64,000 nt of DNA from Scleroderma bovista (lineage: Eukaryota; Basidiomycota; Agaricomycetes; Boletales; Sclerodermataceae): positions 124,001 to 188,000 of the forward strand of contig JAYMGJ010000431.1 of NCBI GenBank assembly GCA_037178675.1, written 5' to 3'. Both the position numbers and the translations under genes were made by a program. Under the pieces are notes generated by a model. That model was not told the DNA's origin and did not search any database. It saw only the letters and a program-made list of their open reading frames with translations. Shown piece by piece: positions 21,724-33,040 of the stretch; within the stretch, counting starts at the first letter, position 1; each line of letters opens with the position of its first letter.

Positions 21724-23572
21724 ATGAGTGCTGAATCGCTCACCCAACGCTGGCTCCGGCAAAACGTGAGCTCGTACCCGAACAAGGACCGCGTCTTTGT
21801 CGACATCGACGCTGCACTCGCCCGCTTCACCACTCTGCGCCCAAAATCCGATGTTTATAGTTGAGTGTCTGCCAACCCACAACCTCATCCCACCCATACA
21901 TTCCCATCGCCAGCGTACGACGACGGGCGCACACAGCTTCTCTTGTGTGTACACGGCCTTCTCCCGATGCTCTTTCGCGGCACCACCTACAACATCCCCA
22001 TCGCGGTCTGGATAACACAAGACTATCCCCGCGCACCTCCGATTGCATATGTCGTACCCACCCAGAATATGCTTGTCAAGCCAACCAAGTCTGTCGAGGT
22101 AAGCGGCCGTTGCAACGTAGACTACCTCCAAGCATGGGAACGTAAGAGCGAGGTATGTCCACTCCGGATTCTCGTCGCGTCACCCCTCCAATCAGCCTCG
22201 CAAAGGGGTGCAATCTATCTGCGTTGCTCGAAGCGATGCAAGGCCACTTCTCTCGCGAACCACCTCTCTATGCCAAACCCAAACCATCTAGCCCGCGTCC
22301 AGTCACCCAGTCCAATCCACCGTCTTCCGTGTCTCGTCCCCCCTCGTTTCATTCACCCGCATCACATTCTCCGTCTCCGTTGCCTCGGGAGGTCGATCGT
22401 CCACCGTTACCACCGAAACCAATCTCATCTCCAACGCCCACTGTATCCAACGCAACTCCAATCACTCCCTCCCGTGTCCCTTCACAAGTACGCCGCGCGT
22501 TCACTTATCATGTGCCTAACGACAGTCTTGATGATCAGCCCGATCGGCCACCGCCTCGACCTCCTCGACCTGACACGCAACCCCCACAGTACCAGCACTC
22601 TCCAATTCATTTCTCCCCGGGCGTCAGCATACATGGTAGAGACCTTGTCCGATCAACCGCGGCACTCTCAGTAGACTCCCCTGCGACTAGCAGTACTCAT
22701 TCCCGAGGATCTCTTGAGGGTCTACCACGACCTATTCCAAGCACCCAAGCACCACCAGCCCCATCGACACACGTTCGTCCTCCGCCTCAGCCTGTGCCAC
22801 CGCTTCCACCGCAGTCACAGGATCGATCTGCGGCGACTCCTATGCTCCAAAGCCGACCTCCGAACTTATTAGATGAAGAGCTAGCAGATTCACAGCCCCC
22901 TTCTCATTCAGCACCGCCACGCCCACCCAACCCAGAACTACTTCACCTCCATGCGCAGGTTCACGACAAAATTCGATCGGAGTTTGCTTCCTTGTCACAG
23001 GCATTGCACATGGATGCCGAACGACTACGCGCGCAACAGACGGATCTTTTCGCCGGGGAGCCCGCAATCCGCGACGAAATGGCACGACTGGAAGCAGTCC
23101 GGGATGTCTGCCGGAATGTCTCGTCCCGCTTCCGGAACACCGTGGAGCAAGCACAGCGGAACTTGGCCGAGTTGCGTCGGAAGGGTGACCCGGAGGTAGA
23201 CGAGTTAGTGTGTTCGACCAGTATTGTCCACAATCAGTATGCTACGCTTTTTGTCCTCCCGTCGTGTCATGCGGAGGCTTTCTGTCACCGACTGACGGCT
23301 CCTGTCTCACCAGGCTGATCAACTTAGTGGCAGAAGACAATGCCATCGAGGACACCATATATCACCTGCACAGGGCCTTGAACGCCGGCCGCATCGATCT
23401 AGAACGATGTTTGAGGGTACGGTGGCGAGCGCTGGGTCACACGGCTCTACACTGACCTTGTCTTTTCACCCAGACGACCCGCGTGCTCGCTGAGGAACAG
23501 TTCATGAAAAGGGCGCTCATAGAGAAGATCCAGGTGGGCATCCCGATGGAGGCAAACTTGTCGTACAGCTAG
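21724..23572 (+). CDS. VPS23: ESCRT-I subunit Vps23/Tsg101
   Basis: Vps23 binds ubiquitinated cargo and ESCRT-0 at endosomes. The start MSAESLTQRWLRQNV opens a UEV domain: FTTLRPKSDVY, then after an intron YDDGRTQLLLCVHG, FRGTTYNIPIAVWITQDYP, PPIAYVVPTQNMLVKPT and VDYLQAWERKSE. As in all UEV domains there is no catalytic cysteine. A long proline-rich linker follows, about 200 residues. A coiled-coil stalk follows (LHAQVHDKIRSEFASLSQAL, AVRDVCRNVSSRFRNTVEQA). The C-terminal steadiness box comes after an intron (LVAEDNAIEDTIYHLHRALN) and the last exon reads RVLAEEQFMKRALIEKI and ends ANLSYS. Introns are at about 21855-21912, 22152-22200, 23206-23315 and 23416-23472. Another ESCRT-I subunit, Vps37, is 8 kb away. 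Confidence 0.92.
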
Positions 23573-23993
23573 CACCCTGGTTAGTCACTCGGATCCAGAC
23601 ACTCGGAAAGGGACTTGGTACGGTTCACCCTCGATAGCATACTTGCCTTATTCGCTTTGTTCTGGACCACGCTATGTGAGCGCGAGCCCATTGGAGGGAT
23701 TTGGGGCAGGTTCTTTTGTGATTGGACTGTCTCATGTGCTGTTCCTGACTCAGCTGGCAAGTGGCAGAGGCAGGCAGTGCCTCCTCGTATTTCTGTAACA
23801 CCGGACCCATCCAACGCGCCCGAATGAGGCATGTTCCATATGGGTTCCACACTACTCGTTCATTAGTGATCGTGAGCAGAACAAGGGACTACTTATAGTA
23901 CACGTTCGTGACATATGACTATGTATCACAAAGAGCGGCTGCCTTTCAAACGCAATTGGTCTCTCCCTAACGCCGTATCATATCGCTACAAGG
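23573..23993. other. Convergent 3' intergenic region
   Basis: This 421-bp gap lies between the stops of Vps23 (plus) and the Src1-like gene (minus). It presumably contains both 3' UTRs. Open frames are present on both strands but carry no recognisable motif. Confidence 0.4.
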
Positions 23994-26713
23994 TCATGAG
24001 ACAGTCTGGCCACCCCTTTCTGCTTCACTTTGAACCCTTTTCCGATATTCTGGTCCCCTTCCCGCGGTTCCCACCCACCTCCAGACACGGAGCTCGTCCC
24101 CCCCTTGTACTTCTTCCAAATTGGCCCTGACATTGGCATTGCTCTCAACAACGCGTTCCACCTGGTCCCACAGTCTCCTTCGAGCGGAAATGGAATGTTC
24201 GTCTTGTAAAATGAGGTCCCGCAGTTGGATCGAGGACAAATATGCCTGTGGTGCCGTCACCGGGTCCGTGTGGTGTGCGAGCTCCTGATTACGCAACGTA
24301 TCCAAAGTAATTTGCACTAGTTCTGCAACACGCTTCGTCTCGATATGTCGTTGGGCGCGGGACCGTCGAAAGACATATATAGCACAGTAACCCGCGAGGC
24401 ATGCTAAGAAGGGTGTTCATTGCTGTTCCGAATCAACGTGAACACCATACCGAAAAGAGTCCCTCGCCACCGGAACCATTGTTCTCGGAACTTCACAGTG
24501 AGCTGGCAACTAAGCGTCATATTGGCCATTTTATGCGCTAAATAGCGTTTTCCCCTGTAAAAGAAATAATTGAGCGCTCCAGATCTCGATCACCCTTAGG
24601 CGATCAATTGTGACTGACGACATGTCCTCTCCAAATACAACACTACCCCATTGCGCTAGTTGCTGGATGGCTTCATTAAAGGTATCATCGAAAGTGTCAA
24701 GGAGATGTGGCTATCGTGCCAATAATGAGCTTGCGTCCACATGTGTCCGGTCGACTTACCGCGGTCTTCTGCTTCATTGTTTCCCGCAGTGTCTCTATCT
24801 CTACACCCCACTTTCGCGCATCACCTCCCTCCGCATCAGATATCGCCACCTGGCTCTGCGGACCGCCGGCACATACGCGTCGACCACGTTCCTGACTCAA
24901 CAGGGCATCAATGGCCTTGCCCAGGGCCCCAATATTCCTCTTTCGCTTCGGATCTTCAATGCAATGCGGTGCGAAAGCAACAGGTCCTAAACCGGGTAAC
25001 CCATTCGTTACTTTAGATAAGGCGTTCCAGACTGCTTCCACAGGAGTGGGGGCAACGGTACCGAAAGGTGAAAGCAGCGCAAGAAGAGGGTGCGGACGTA
25101 ATACATATCCAACATTGCATGTTACCGTGTGTCCACTACATGTTGCATATTCTGGACAAGGCGTGCAAGACGACGGGTGCGGTAAGGGGATGTGTGAAAA
25201 CGGAGAGGACGGCATCCCGTCTTTGAGAGTGATGGCATCAGTGAGCGACGAAAGGAAATTAGCGAACATTTCATTCTCCCGATTGCTAGCCTCTGCAGAT
25301 AGGCGCGCCTGGAACTCCTCTAGAGCTCGGCTTGAATTTGAGCCAGTGTCGCAATATCCAATTGCCTGCGATTCGTTCTTGAAGTTGATGACGACTGTCA
25401 AGCCAATGGCCAGGCAGATTGTGTACAAAACGGTAAGAAAGTACGATCGCGATCGCATCTTTGATGTCGATGATTCCAGATGATGGTCAATTCGACCACC
25501 GTGCTGGGAATCCGCAGTAACTTGTGTGCCAAGATCTGCATGTTCGTCTTCGGCTGCCGTAAGTTCAGCGCTGACCTCTTCATTTTGCAGAGTCAGCGCA
25601 TCAAGAGAATCGTGGGGATGCTGATCCGCTGTCGCAGATCCACGTTCCAGGGGAACGTGGTCCATGAGGGCTCCCTGAGTTGGAGGAAGAGGTTGTCGAC
25701 GAACACCAGGCGGCAAGACTGGCTCAAACTTGGATTGAGGGGGTGACACCACGGCCCGTTGGAAGGCAGGTGCCTTTGGTGGGGAAGACGGGGGTGAGAA
25801 TTGGGGTGGTGCGGACATGGAATGTCGGGACTTGCGAGAAACAGCACTTTTTCGACGACCTTTGGTCGTAGGTGATGGTCGCACAGGGGAAGACGACTCG
25901 GCACCAGACTGGAATATGTTGTTGTCTTCCCATCCGCTGTCGTCTGCATGCTAGTATAGGTTGCAATTCAATGTGTTATAACAAGAAATAATATATTCAA
26001 CACACTTCTGTTGAAACGCGGCGTACTGCCGATTCAGCATCCTATCTCACAATGAGTGCTCTGAATATACAAATACTTCAAACAAGTGAACTTACGGCCC
26101 TACTGCTTCTACTCATCTTTCTCGCAGGCATATCTTCTTCCGGTTCACTTTCCTCCATAAGTGTAGGCTGAGGAGCACGTTCCTTACCCTTTGCAGGTCT
26201 TCCGAGGCTAGGTTGTGCCGAAGAACGACGGCGCTTAGGCTGAACGCCGATGTGAGCAGTTTAGGGGCATTGTGGCATACGATACATACCTGCTCAGGCC
26301 GCTGAACTACAGTATCTTCCTCTGAAGCATGGGAAAGTCTTCTCGAAGAACGTCTAGCGGACGTCCCCTGGTGGCACAGAACTGAGTAAGTTGGCGCTTT
26401 AGTGAGTTTCATAGACAACCACCTTTCCATTGATTGGTTGGCCAGTCACGCCATCAGTTATCCCATCGTCGCTGGCAATGCTGTTCTCCCTCTTCAGCTT
26501 CTCTTTGCGGAGCTTGGTGGCCTTTGGCTTTATTTCATCCAGGAAGAGCTGCACCAGTTTAGGTTTTGTATAGGGCGCTGGATACCGAATGTTGTGGTAA
26601 GCAAGAATACCGAGTAACTGAGATACAGTCAAAGCACCGGGGTCGAAGTCGACGTCAAGGTAGTCGACTTGACTGATGATTTGAGCAGCCGTTAAAGACC
26701 TCAAGCCTGACAT
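23994..26713 (-). CDS. SRC1: Inner nuclear membrane protein Src1/Heh1 (MAN1 family)
   Basis: These proteins tether chromatin and help nuclear pore and envelope upkeep. The start MSGLRSLTAAQIISQVDYLD leads into the HeH/LEM-like N-terminal fold (ALTVSQLLGILAYHNIRYP, KPKLVQLFLDEIKP). Basic, serine-rich exons follow, a likely nuclear import region. A large exon then holds the first membrane helix (FLTVLYTICLAIGLTVVINF), a lumenal domain with conserved cysteines (CTPCPEYATCSG, TCNVGYVLRPHP) and a second hydrophobic segment near 24370-24410. The C-terminal winged-helix (MSC) domain reads LSSIQLRDLILQDEHS, LWDQVERVVESNANVR and LRVWRWVG. The start at 26713 is preferred to an upstream in-frame ATG because homologues begin at the HeH fold. 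Confidence 0.85.
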
Positions 26714-26999
26714 CGTGGTCGGGTACAAGTGGCTGCAGAGGACCGTGATTACACGTTGGGTATCGGTCACGTGATTTCAGCTCCCCCTCAACGTTCAACT
26801 GCCAGACTGAGACTGGCGGAGGCTCGTCGTACCTTAATTCACGGCTAGGAGACACTATGTACAATGTTCAAACAGCCTATTCCTTGTCCGTCTTACAGTT
26901 ATATTCACTAAGTCCATTCTAAGAAACATTTGGTCTGAACACCCCGGATGGTCCAAACCAAGTGCCGTGAATCTGACACAGCGTCAGATAAATTACATT

Positions 27000-28701
27000 C
27001 TACGCCAAGAAACAACGTACCATTCGCCTCCAGTAGACCCAAGGGAAGAGATCCTGTGAACCAAAATATATCAGGCCTTTTGTCCGGACTGGTGAATCTC
27101 CGTTCACAAACCTTCTTGAAATGGTAGAACAACCTTATCAACGAGACAGCAGGCCCGTCAGCACAACAATAAATGAACTCAGAAAGAACACTAACTTTCT
27201 TCGCGCTGTTTGGTCACCCAAATACCTTGCGAAGCTCTCCTTCGGTTCCAATCCGTATTTGAATTCAGCAAGCATCAATTCCCCATAGCCTGTTAGAAGC
27301 TGCACTGACGATGAGCCTAGTGCGCGGTGTGGTCCTGCGTGTGTACGTACCGGACAGCTCGTGTACCCATCATACCTGGCATTGCTAACGTTCCCCGAGG
27401 TCATGACAGAAAACAGGTTCTCGGTGAGGACGGGAGCCTGCGAGGTGATTGCCGCAGCCGTCTTGCTCGTTGGCAACGACGAACAGTCTCCGAGAGCAAA
27501 AATGTTTCCAAAATCTGGATTGACATGTCGAAGAGTCCCTTGATCCACCGCTACCCACCCAGTCGCATCAGCGATATCAGAATTTTTGATGAAATCGACG
27601 GGCCCCATAGGAGGGGTGGCATGTAGAATGGTGTACCCGCGGTCGACAGTCGTTCCATCTGCCTTTTTGAAGGTTGCTTTCCGATTACCAGCATCGATGG
27701 AAACGAGGTTATGTTGGAATTCGGCGCCGATGCCACGCTGAATGCGCAGTGCGTTCAACGCCTCTGAGTACTTTTTCACGGCAAACATTGATGGCATGCC
27801 TGTGTAAAAGTCGACCTTGATATTAAATCCTCGTCCCGTCTTCCGGAAACGGTCCCATGCCATCCACATAATCTTCTGGGGTGCTGGAATGATGGAACAT
27901 GTAAGCACCACATCATGGTGAATCCCTACAAGATGACGTTACCTCCAGCGCATTTGATAACACCGGCGGGTTGAGTGAACAAGGCTTCCCCAGATTGCAG
28001 ATGGTCGATGTCCCTCCAAACTTTGTCGCATGCATCATACGAGTAGATGGACGAGACGCCCGAATTAGGGTCCGCCAGTGCTTGCGATAGGCCGGAGATA
28101 GCGTCCCAATTGATCTTCAAGCCAGCAGCGACGACCAGGGCGTCATATTCGATCTTGCGACCTGATGAGGTCGCAACAGAGGAGGTTCTGGGAGAAAATG
28201 TCGCTACATTTTCAGGGATATGAGAGATGTGAGGGGGGAATAGAGAGGCGAGGGGTCGCCTGAAGTCAGACTTGGGTCGAAGACCCGCTCCAACCAGTGT
28301 CCTGATCGACCAAATTTTGAGTGAACGTTAGCCAAGCATCAGACGAATCTCACCATCCAGGCTATCATGCGGGAGATGGATGATCAATACATGTAAGTTG
28401 CGGAGATGACGATCGAATCTACCTGGTAGTAGTGATACTGTGCAGCATCCAAAACCACAATGTCCCCCGGGTTCAGCGACTTTCCTGCATCTTTGAATCT
28501 CCAGTAAATCTGATTTGCCACAGCAAGCCCTCCCGAGCCTGTCGAGGATGTCCTGAGTTGGTTTGGATTAATGGAGAACGCTAAGATCTCACCAGCGCCA
28601 ACTACGACAACCTTGAACTTGTCCTTGGCGGTGGTAGTACTTGCTAATCTGCGAGCATGGCCTTGAAGCAACGACGAGACTCGTGTGCGTGCAATAATCA
28701 T
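27000..28701 (-). CDS. Mitochondrial sulfide:quinone oxidoreductase (SQR)
   Basis: SQR oxidises sulfide and passes electrons to ubiquinone in the mitochondrial inner membrane. The N-terminus MIIARTRVSSLLQGHARRLA looks like a mitochondrial targeting peptide and is followed by the FAD-binding FKVVVVGAG with SGGLAVANQI after an intron. Later motifs are RKIEYDALVVAAGLKINWD, GVIKCAGAPQKIMWMAW (conserved cysteine region), ATPPMGPVDFIKNSDIAD and the second FAD site NIFALGDCSSLPTSKTAAA. The C-terminus is spread over small exons, LFYHFKK then DLFPWVYWRRMV, which match the usual SQR ending; the first open frame stop at 27138 is therefore intronic. The true stop is the CTA at 27000-27002 (minus TAG). 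Confidence 0.9.
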
Positions 28702-29042
28702 GACGACAACAAGTGGTTCACGATGCAAGGCGATTGTTTGTTTTCTATCTTTCTCCCGCGCTTCCCTTCGCAAGAATGGCGAAATCGCCGCCGCATGTCA
28801 AGTGAAGGCAATGAAGTAATTGATAGGGGCAATTGCCCTTATGGAGAAAATTGGCGCAATCACCTCCTCCCGCCCCGATGTGAAACATGATCGACATGAA
28901 AATCTTTGGTTGTAACACTCGTCGCGATGGGTACTAGCTAATTTGCAAATGGCCCGAACTCTTAATCCCTGCACCGACGCCAGGTTTCTTCCTCTTCTTT
29001 TTCTTCTTCTTTTTCACCAGGGAACGGGTTCCCCCTACAGCT
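28702..29042. promoter_or_regulatory. Divergent promoter region with pyrimidine tract
   Basis: The interval lies between the SQR start (minus) and the cupredoxin-like gene start (plus). Just before the latter, about 28983-29018, the plus strand is almost pure C/T, a feature common in strong fungal promoters near transcription starts. No other element is assigned. Confidence 0.4.
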
Positions 29043-30426
29043 ATGTTTCGTCTAATGTTTGTCGGCCTCGCAGCAGGTCTCGCGACTGCCGTACCAATGG
29101 ACTCATCTGCGCCATGCCCTTGCATTTCTTCATGGGGAGAAACAGCTGGCACGAGTGATGCCTACGGGGGAGCAGGGGGAGCGCAACCAGCAAACTACAT
29201 GGCGTCGTCGGAAGTAGCAACAACAACAAGCGGTGCCTACGAGGCAACATGGGGAGCGCAAGCGACGAATTACATGGCGTCTTCGGAAGTACCGACAGCA
29301 ACAGCGAGCGGCGCCTACGGGGCAGCATGGGGAGCATCCACAGCGTCGTGCGGAGCGCCAGCAACGAGCACCGCTGGCGGTGCTACCCATACCGTCATTG
29401 TTGCGCCCACCCAGGGTATTCTCCGTTACGTGCCGTTTGTTGTTAACGCCTCCGTTGGTGATACCATCAACTTTATGTGGAATGCCAACAACCATACAGT
29501 TACTAAGTCGTCGCAATTGGCGGTAAGTCTTGCCATTTTTCTTCCGCACCTAGAAATCTCATGCACTACGTCCTCAGATCTGTAATAAGACCATGGATGC
29601 TCCCTTTACCTCAGGGGAGCAAAACAAAAGCTTCGTCTGTGCGTCCGATTCGCCAGTGAAGTCTGAAGTTTCCTCTAAATTTGATTACAGTCCAGCAAAC
29701 CGTCAATGATATCAACAGTACATACTTCTACTGTGGCACACCCGGTCATTGTCCGAAGGGCATGTTCGGGATCATGTACGTCAGACCAGTTGTCCTGCAG
29801 TTTTTGCATTGATCGAAATTGCATTTAGCAATCCTCCCAATGCGGCTACGGGCAGTAACACTACATTGTCCAGCATGATGCCCGCTATGGCTGCCAATGT
29901 GCGTGGTTGCTCCCACCTTCCTCTGTCCTGTTTACTGATGTGACTTCGTTAGAGCTCAAGCATGGCCGCAATGTGGCAATATACACAGATGATGACCCAA
30001 AACAATACTATGGTCGCCAATTGGGGCGGGAGCATCGACATGTCAGGTGTGCCTCAGTGGGCTCAGCAATACATAGCTGAGAACGTGATGTGAGTTGCAT
30101 GGGCCACTTCTAGGAACTTGAACTGATCGTGTATTCCAAGGTACACTCGTACGTTCCTCGCGGCCAACCCCGAAGCTCTAAGCCAAGACGGAAGTGTTAG
30201 CTTGGCCAATGCAGGTAGTATGAAAGTTCCTGTTGATATTACTTCGGTGCAAAACGGCAACGCGTCAGGGAGCTCTGGAAGCTCGCCTGCTGCATCCTCG
30301 GGAGCGGGGTCTTCTGGATCTGGCAACAACCCATATCCTACCATGACCAATGGTGCAAGACAGCTTGGCTTCTCCAGCATCGTGTCCGCGTTCACTGCGG
30401 TGGTCACCTTGGCATTCATGCTCTAG
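29043..30426 (+). CDS. Secreted cupredoxin-like surface protein
   Basis: The protein begins with a signal peptide (MFRLMFVGLAAGLATAVP). A Ser/Ala/Thr-rich region made of near-tandem repeats follows (NYMASSEV..GAYEATWGA). Then comes a cupredoxin fold: HTVIVAPTQGILRYVPFVVN, VGDTINFMWNANNHTVTKSS, ICNKTMDAPFTSGE and NSTYFYCGTPGHCPKGMFG. The histidine and the CGTPGHC block resemble type 1 copper ligands, but a ligand methionine is not certain. A second part (SMAAMWQYTQMMTQNNTM) and a Gly/Ser-rich stretch lead to a hydrophobic C-terminus (LGFSSIVSAFTAVVTLAFML), fitting a GPI-anchor signal. Six or so short introns are present. A broken copy of its 3' end lies 2.7 kb downstream. Confidence 0.85.
29155..29340 (+). 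repeat. Imperfect tandem repeat inside the cupredoxin-like gene
   Basis: A unit of about 75-80 bp recurs roughly two and a half times. Each unit carries GCCTACG..GGGGAGC followed by TACATGGCGTC.TCGGAAGTA and codes the pattern GAY..WGA..NYMASSEV. Unit length varies by a few codons, so it is imperfect, and such repeats often differ in copy number between strains. Confidence 0.7.
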
Positions 30427-30957
30427 ACAGTGTTGGAAATCAGCGGTCAGCCTTAGTACATTCTCTACAAAATGTTCGGTCTGCCGTTCTTAATATTAAA
30501 CAGAGCAGCGCTCTTAGCAACTTCCTCTTGAGAAGTATTGGTTAAGGCTCAGGCCCCACAGCCTGAAGACTAAAAAACGATCTGGTATCGGTACCATCAG
30601 TGTAAGGTAGACGGCGACGACTCGATACGAGACGGCACACCTCCGTGTTGTACTGAGGTACATACAAAGAAGAACAAAGGAGTGCTACAGCTACATAAGG
30701 CAAACGAAATTATTGTCCTTTGCCAGTTCATGGGCATCTCGAGGTACGTCACCTCGAACTCGTCGTTCCGCATACTTTATATTGACTGTGTCGGTACTAG
30801 ATCTCTGTCTTAGGTACCGTTAATGCTTAGTCGTTGTGCGTCAACGCTGAGGTCTTCGTCTTAGTCAATAGGAAGTACTTACTGCACCCCCAGAACTCTA
30901 TTATTCACCGCTCACACGGAAGTGGGTTCGACCGACAACCCCAGCAGCCACCAGAGC
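30427..30957. other. Intergenic region between convergent genes
   Basis: This 531-bp gap follows the cupredoxin gene stop and precedes the Rrp40 stop, so both 3' UTRs fall here. No motif-bearing frame was recognised. The first 95 bp are the parent of part of the duplicated segment at 33041-33325. Confidence 0.4.
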
Positions 30958-31818
30958 TTAAAATTGCAGTTCCATTTCACTGAGGAAGTTCTTGACACCA
31001 ACTTCGTCCATACCTCCCCTGTCAGGGTCGACAGCCTCGATACACCGCACAACTGCAATCGTCTGCTTCACACTTTTCGTGCTCACCCAGATTCTCCCAT
31101 TCACCCCAACAGCTGCTTCAAGAGGAAAGTGGGAGCCAAGCAGAGGCAGCAAGAAATGTTTCGGATCGAGCAGCCTGTGATGAAAATTAAGTGGGTAACA
31201 ACATAAAGGTGAAACAAGAGGATTACAATCGGCTCATTTGTAAACTGCAATGCGTGACGAATCCGCCTTTAAGGTCCCCAAAGCCTTCTGCCTTGCGTGT
31301 CTGAGCATCGAAACATTCCAGTTCGGGTTCCATGTCTTTATGTGCGAGAGATACTCGAGCATACAACAATGATCCCACCTACATCCAGCATGTCATATGT
31401 ATGCATGTACAGTAAACGCCAGACGTACCTTGAGATTGGGTTTATTTCTCTTGGTAGCCCCTTCGAATGCTAGCCCATCTAACGATGCAGGGTGTGCAGA
31501 ACCGATATCCACTCGCCATCCTTCTCCACTGCGCCCGGTGACCACACCAATGACGCTTTCCTGGGGCGCTGGGACATACTTAAAGGATGCTTGGTATGCA
31601 TGCCTAGAAGGCATTGTCCGACTTACCCGCCGTGAATTGCCTTCCACCCACCACTTGCTCTTGTTTGTGGAATGATTCAATATACCCGCGCGAGTGGCCA
31701 CGACCGGTTGCTGGGAGCTTGAAACTCGAGTAGCTGAAAGCTGTAAGAGTCCCGGTCCCAGCTTGAGATTAACGTGCTGCGCTGGAATATATTCGCCAGG
31801 AAGAACAACAGATGCCAT
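30958..31818 (-). CDS. RRP40: Exosome cap subunit Rrp40 (EXOSC3)
   Basis: Rrp40 is one of the three S1/KH cap proteins of the RNA exosome. The start MASVVLPGEYIPAQHVNLKL gives the N-terminal domain. The S1-type strand block reads YVPAPQESVIGVVTGRSGEG and RVDIGSAHPASLDGLAFEGA, ending RNKPNLK at an intron. The next exon holds VGSLLYARVSLAHKDMEPEL and GFGDLKGGF, and the KH part reads GVNGRIWVSTKSVKQTIAVV (with the G.NGR.WV signature), ending EMELQF. Its start codon is 78 bp from that of Vps37 on the other strand. Confidence 0.9.
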
Positions 31819-31896
31819 GACAGTCAACAAGAAAGTGTATCACTGGGACAAACACTGACCAGTGATCTCACCAACCACTTGCAACACATTCTCAGG
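31819..31896. promoter_or_regulatory. Very short bidirectional promoter, RRP40/VPS37
   Basis: Only 78 bp separate the two divergent start codons. Both 5' UTRs and all core promoter signals must lie here or within the coding regions. No TATA box is evident. Confidence 0.55.
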
Positions 31897-32599
31897 ATGG
31901 CGGCGACTGCTCTCATGCAAGAGTTCCCTGAGTTGTCTCATTTATCGTACGTGCAGAATCTAACTTGTATTTCCGTATGATGTCCCAAGCCTACTGCGTA
32001 GCCGAAATGACCTTGAAGATATCCTGAACGATCAGGCATACTTCCAAGGCATCTTCTATTCTCTATCATCCGTGAAACAACTTTACCAGTCCCAGTCAGA
32101 GCTGGGTACGGCTAACGAGGCTATTGCACGTAAGCCCCTTCATGCCGTGCACAATCCTGCTTATGCTGAATTGTTGAGCGGAAAAGGGTCGAATTTGTCC
32201 CTACGAGACAGACTTTATCAGTTGCGATCAGAAACCAAAGAGGCGTTTGACGAAGCAAAGGCGCTCGAGGCTCAGTGGAAAGAACTCGACCGTGAACAAA
32301 GGGAGTTGTATCAGGTACGCTGTTCCATTCCATCCCCCGGGGCACGTCCAAACACACGTCCCTCCCAGCGATTTACTCCTCAATTTCTCTTACTGCGCCT
32401 GCGCCATGCGACCACCGATCAAGATAACGCCTCAGAGGCGCTTGCATCGTCTTTCGTTCAATCATCTGCCACATCACGGGACGCATTGGATGTCGACGAG
32501 TTTGTCAGACAATTTAGGGAGTTGAGAAAGGTGTATCATAAACGAGTGATGTGGGGAGACAAGTGGACTTCCGGCGAGGTGATATGGCACAATGATTAA
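31897..32599 (+). CDS. VPS37: ESCRT-I subunit Vps37 (Mod(r) domain)
   Basis: Vps37 forms the stalk of ESCRT-I with Vps23 and Vps28. The first exon MAATALMQEFPELSHLS joins across a short intron to LLRSRNDLEDILNDQAYFQG, the usual opening of a Mod(r) domain. The coiled coil continues with SSVKQLYQSQSELGTANEAI, LSLRDRLYQLRSETKEAFDE and LEAQWKELDREQRELYQ. A second intron follows, then RFTPQFLLLRLRHATTDQD and FVRQFRELRKVYHKRVMW. It ends at TAA 32597-32599. Length, about 210 residues, is usual for fungal Vps37. Confidence 0.88.
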
Positions 32600-33040
32600 G
32601 GTCAAGGTAATGTGAGTTCACATACATTTTCCCGCTCTGAACAGATCAATTGATTGTGCAAGAAACGTATCTAACGGCTGGAATATGTATCTAGAACCGA
32701 GTAACACCTTCCGGTGTGGAAAATATACGTGTAATCTGATACTATCTTGTTGCAGGCAGTCGCATAGAGAGTATATGTGAGTTACATGTTCCAACTAAGT
32801 GTTTGCCATAGTTCTGATGGGCCTGCGGCTATTATCTCCCCACCCTTGCAGATCTTGAAGCTTGAAGCTTTACCAATTGGTCTCTTACTATGTTTTGAAG
32901 AGAATATCATCATTAAACTAGGGGGCGAGTGAAGTGAAGTGGTCGCTGTTTAACACGAGCTTGCGCTTTCACATTCTTCCTGTGCTAGACAGCCGCGAAG
33001 TTCCAACACGGCCTTGCATGTAGGCATGCAATCTCGAAGG
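32600..33040. other. Intergenic region, nothing recognised
   Basis: No open frame with a conserved motif was found between the Vps37 stop and the duplicated cupredoxin fragment. It presumably contains the Vps37 3' UTR. Confidence 0.4.

Noticed and set aside
21631..22131. Long minus ORF of 166 codons over the Vps23 UEV exons
   Set aside because: It is antisense to well-conserved UEV coding sequence.
26655..26864. Minus ORF overlapping the Src1 start
   Set aside because: Other frame from the HeH domain, with no motif.
27138..27200. SQR ending in a hydrophobic tail (FFLSSFIVVLTGLLSR)
   Set aside because: The stretch starts with GTTAGT and ends in an AG acceptor. Splicing it out gives LFYHFKK-DLFPWVYW, the usual SQR C-terminus.
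30540..30920. Possible LTR-like sequence after the cupredoxin gene
   Set aside because: No matching pair of terminal repeats, primer-binding site or target duplication could be found.
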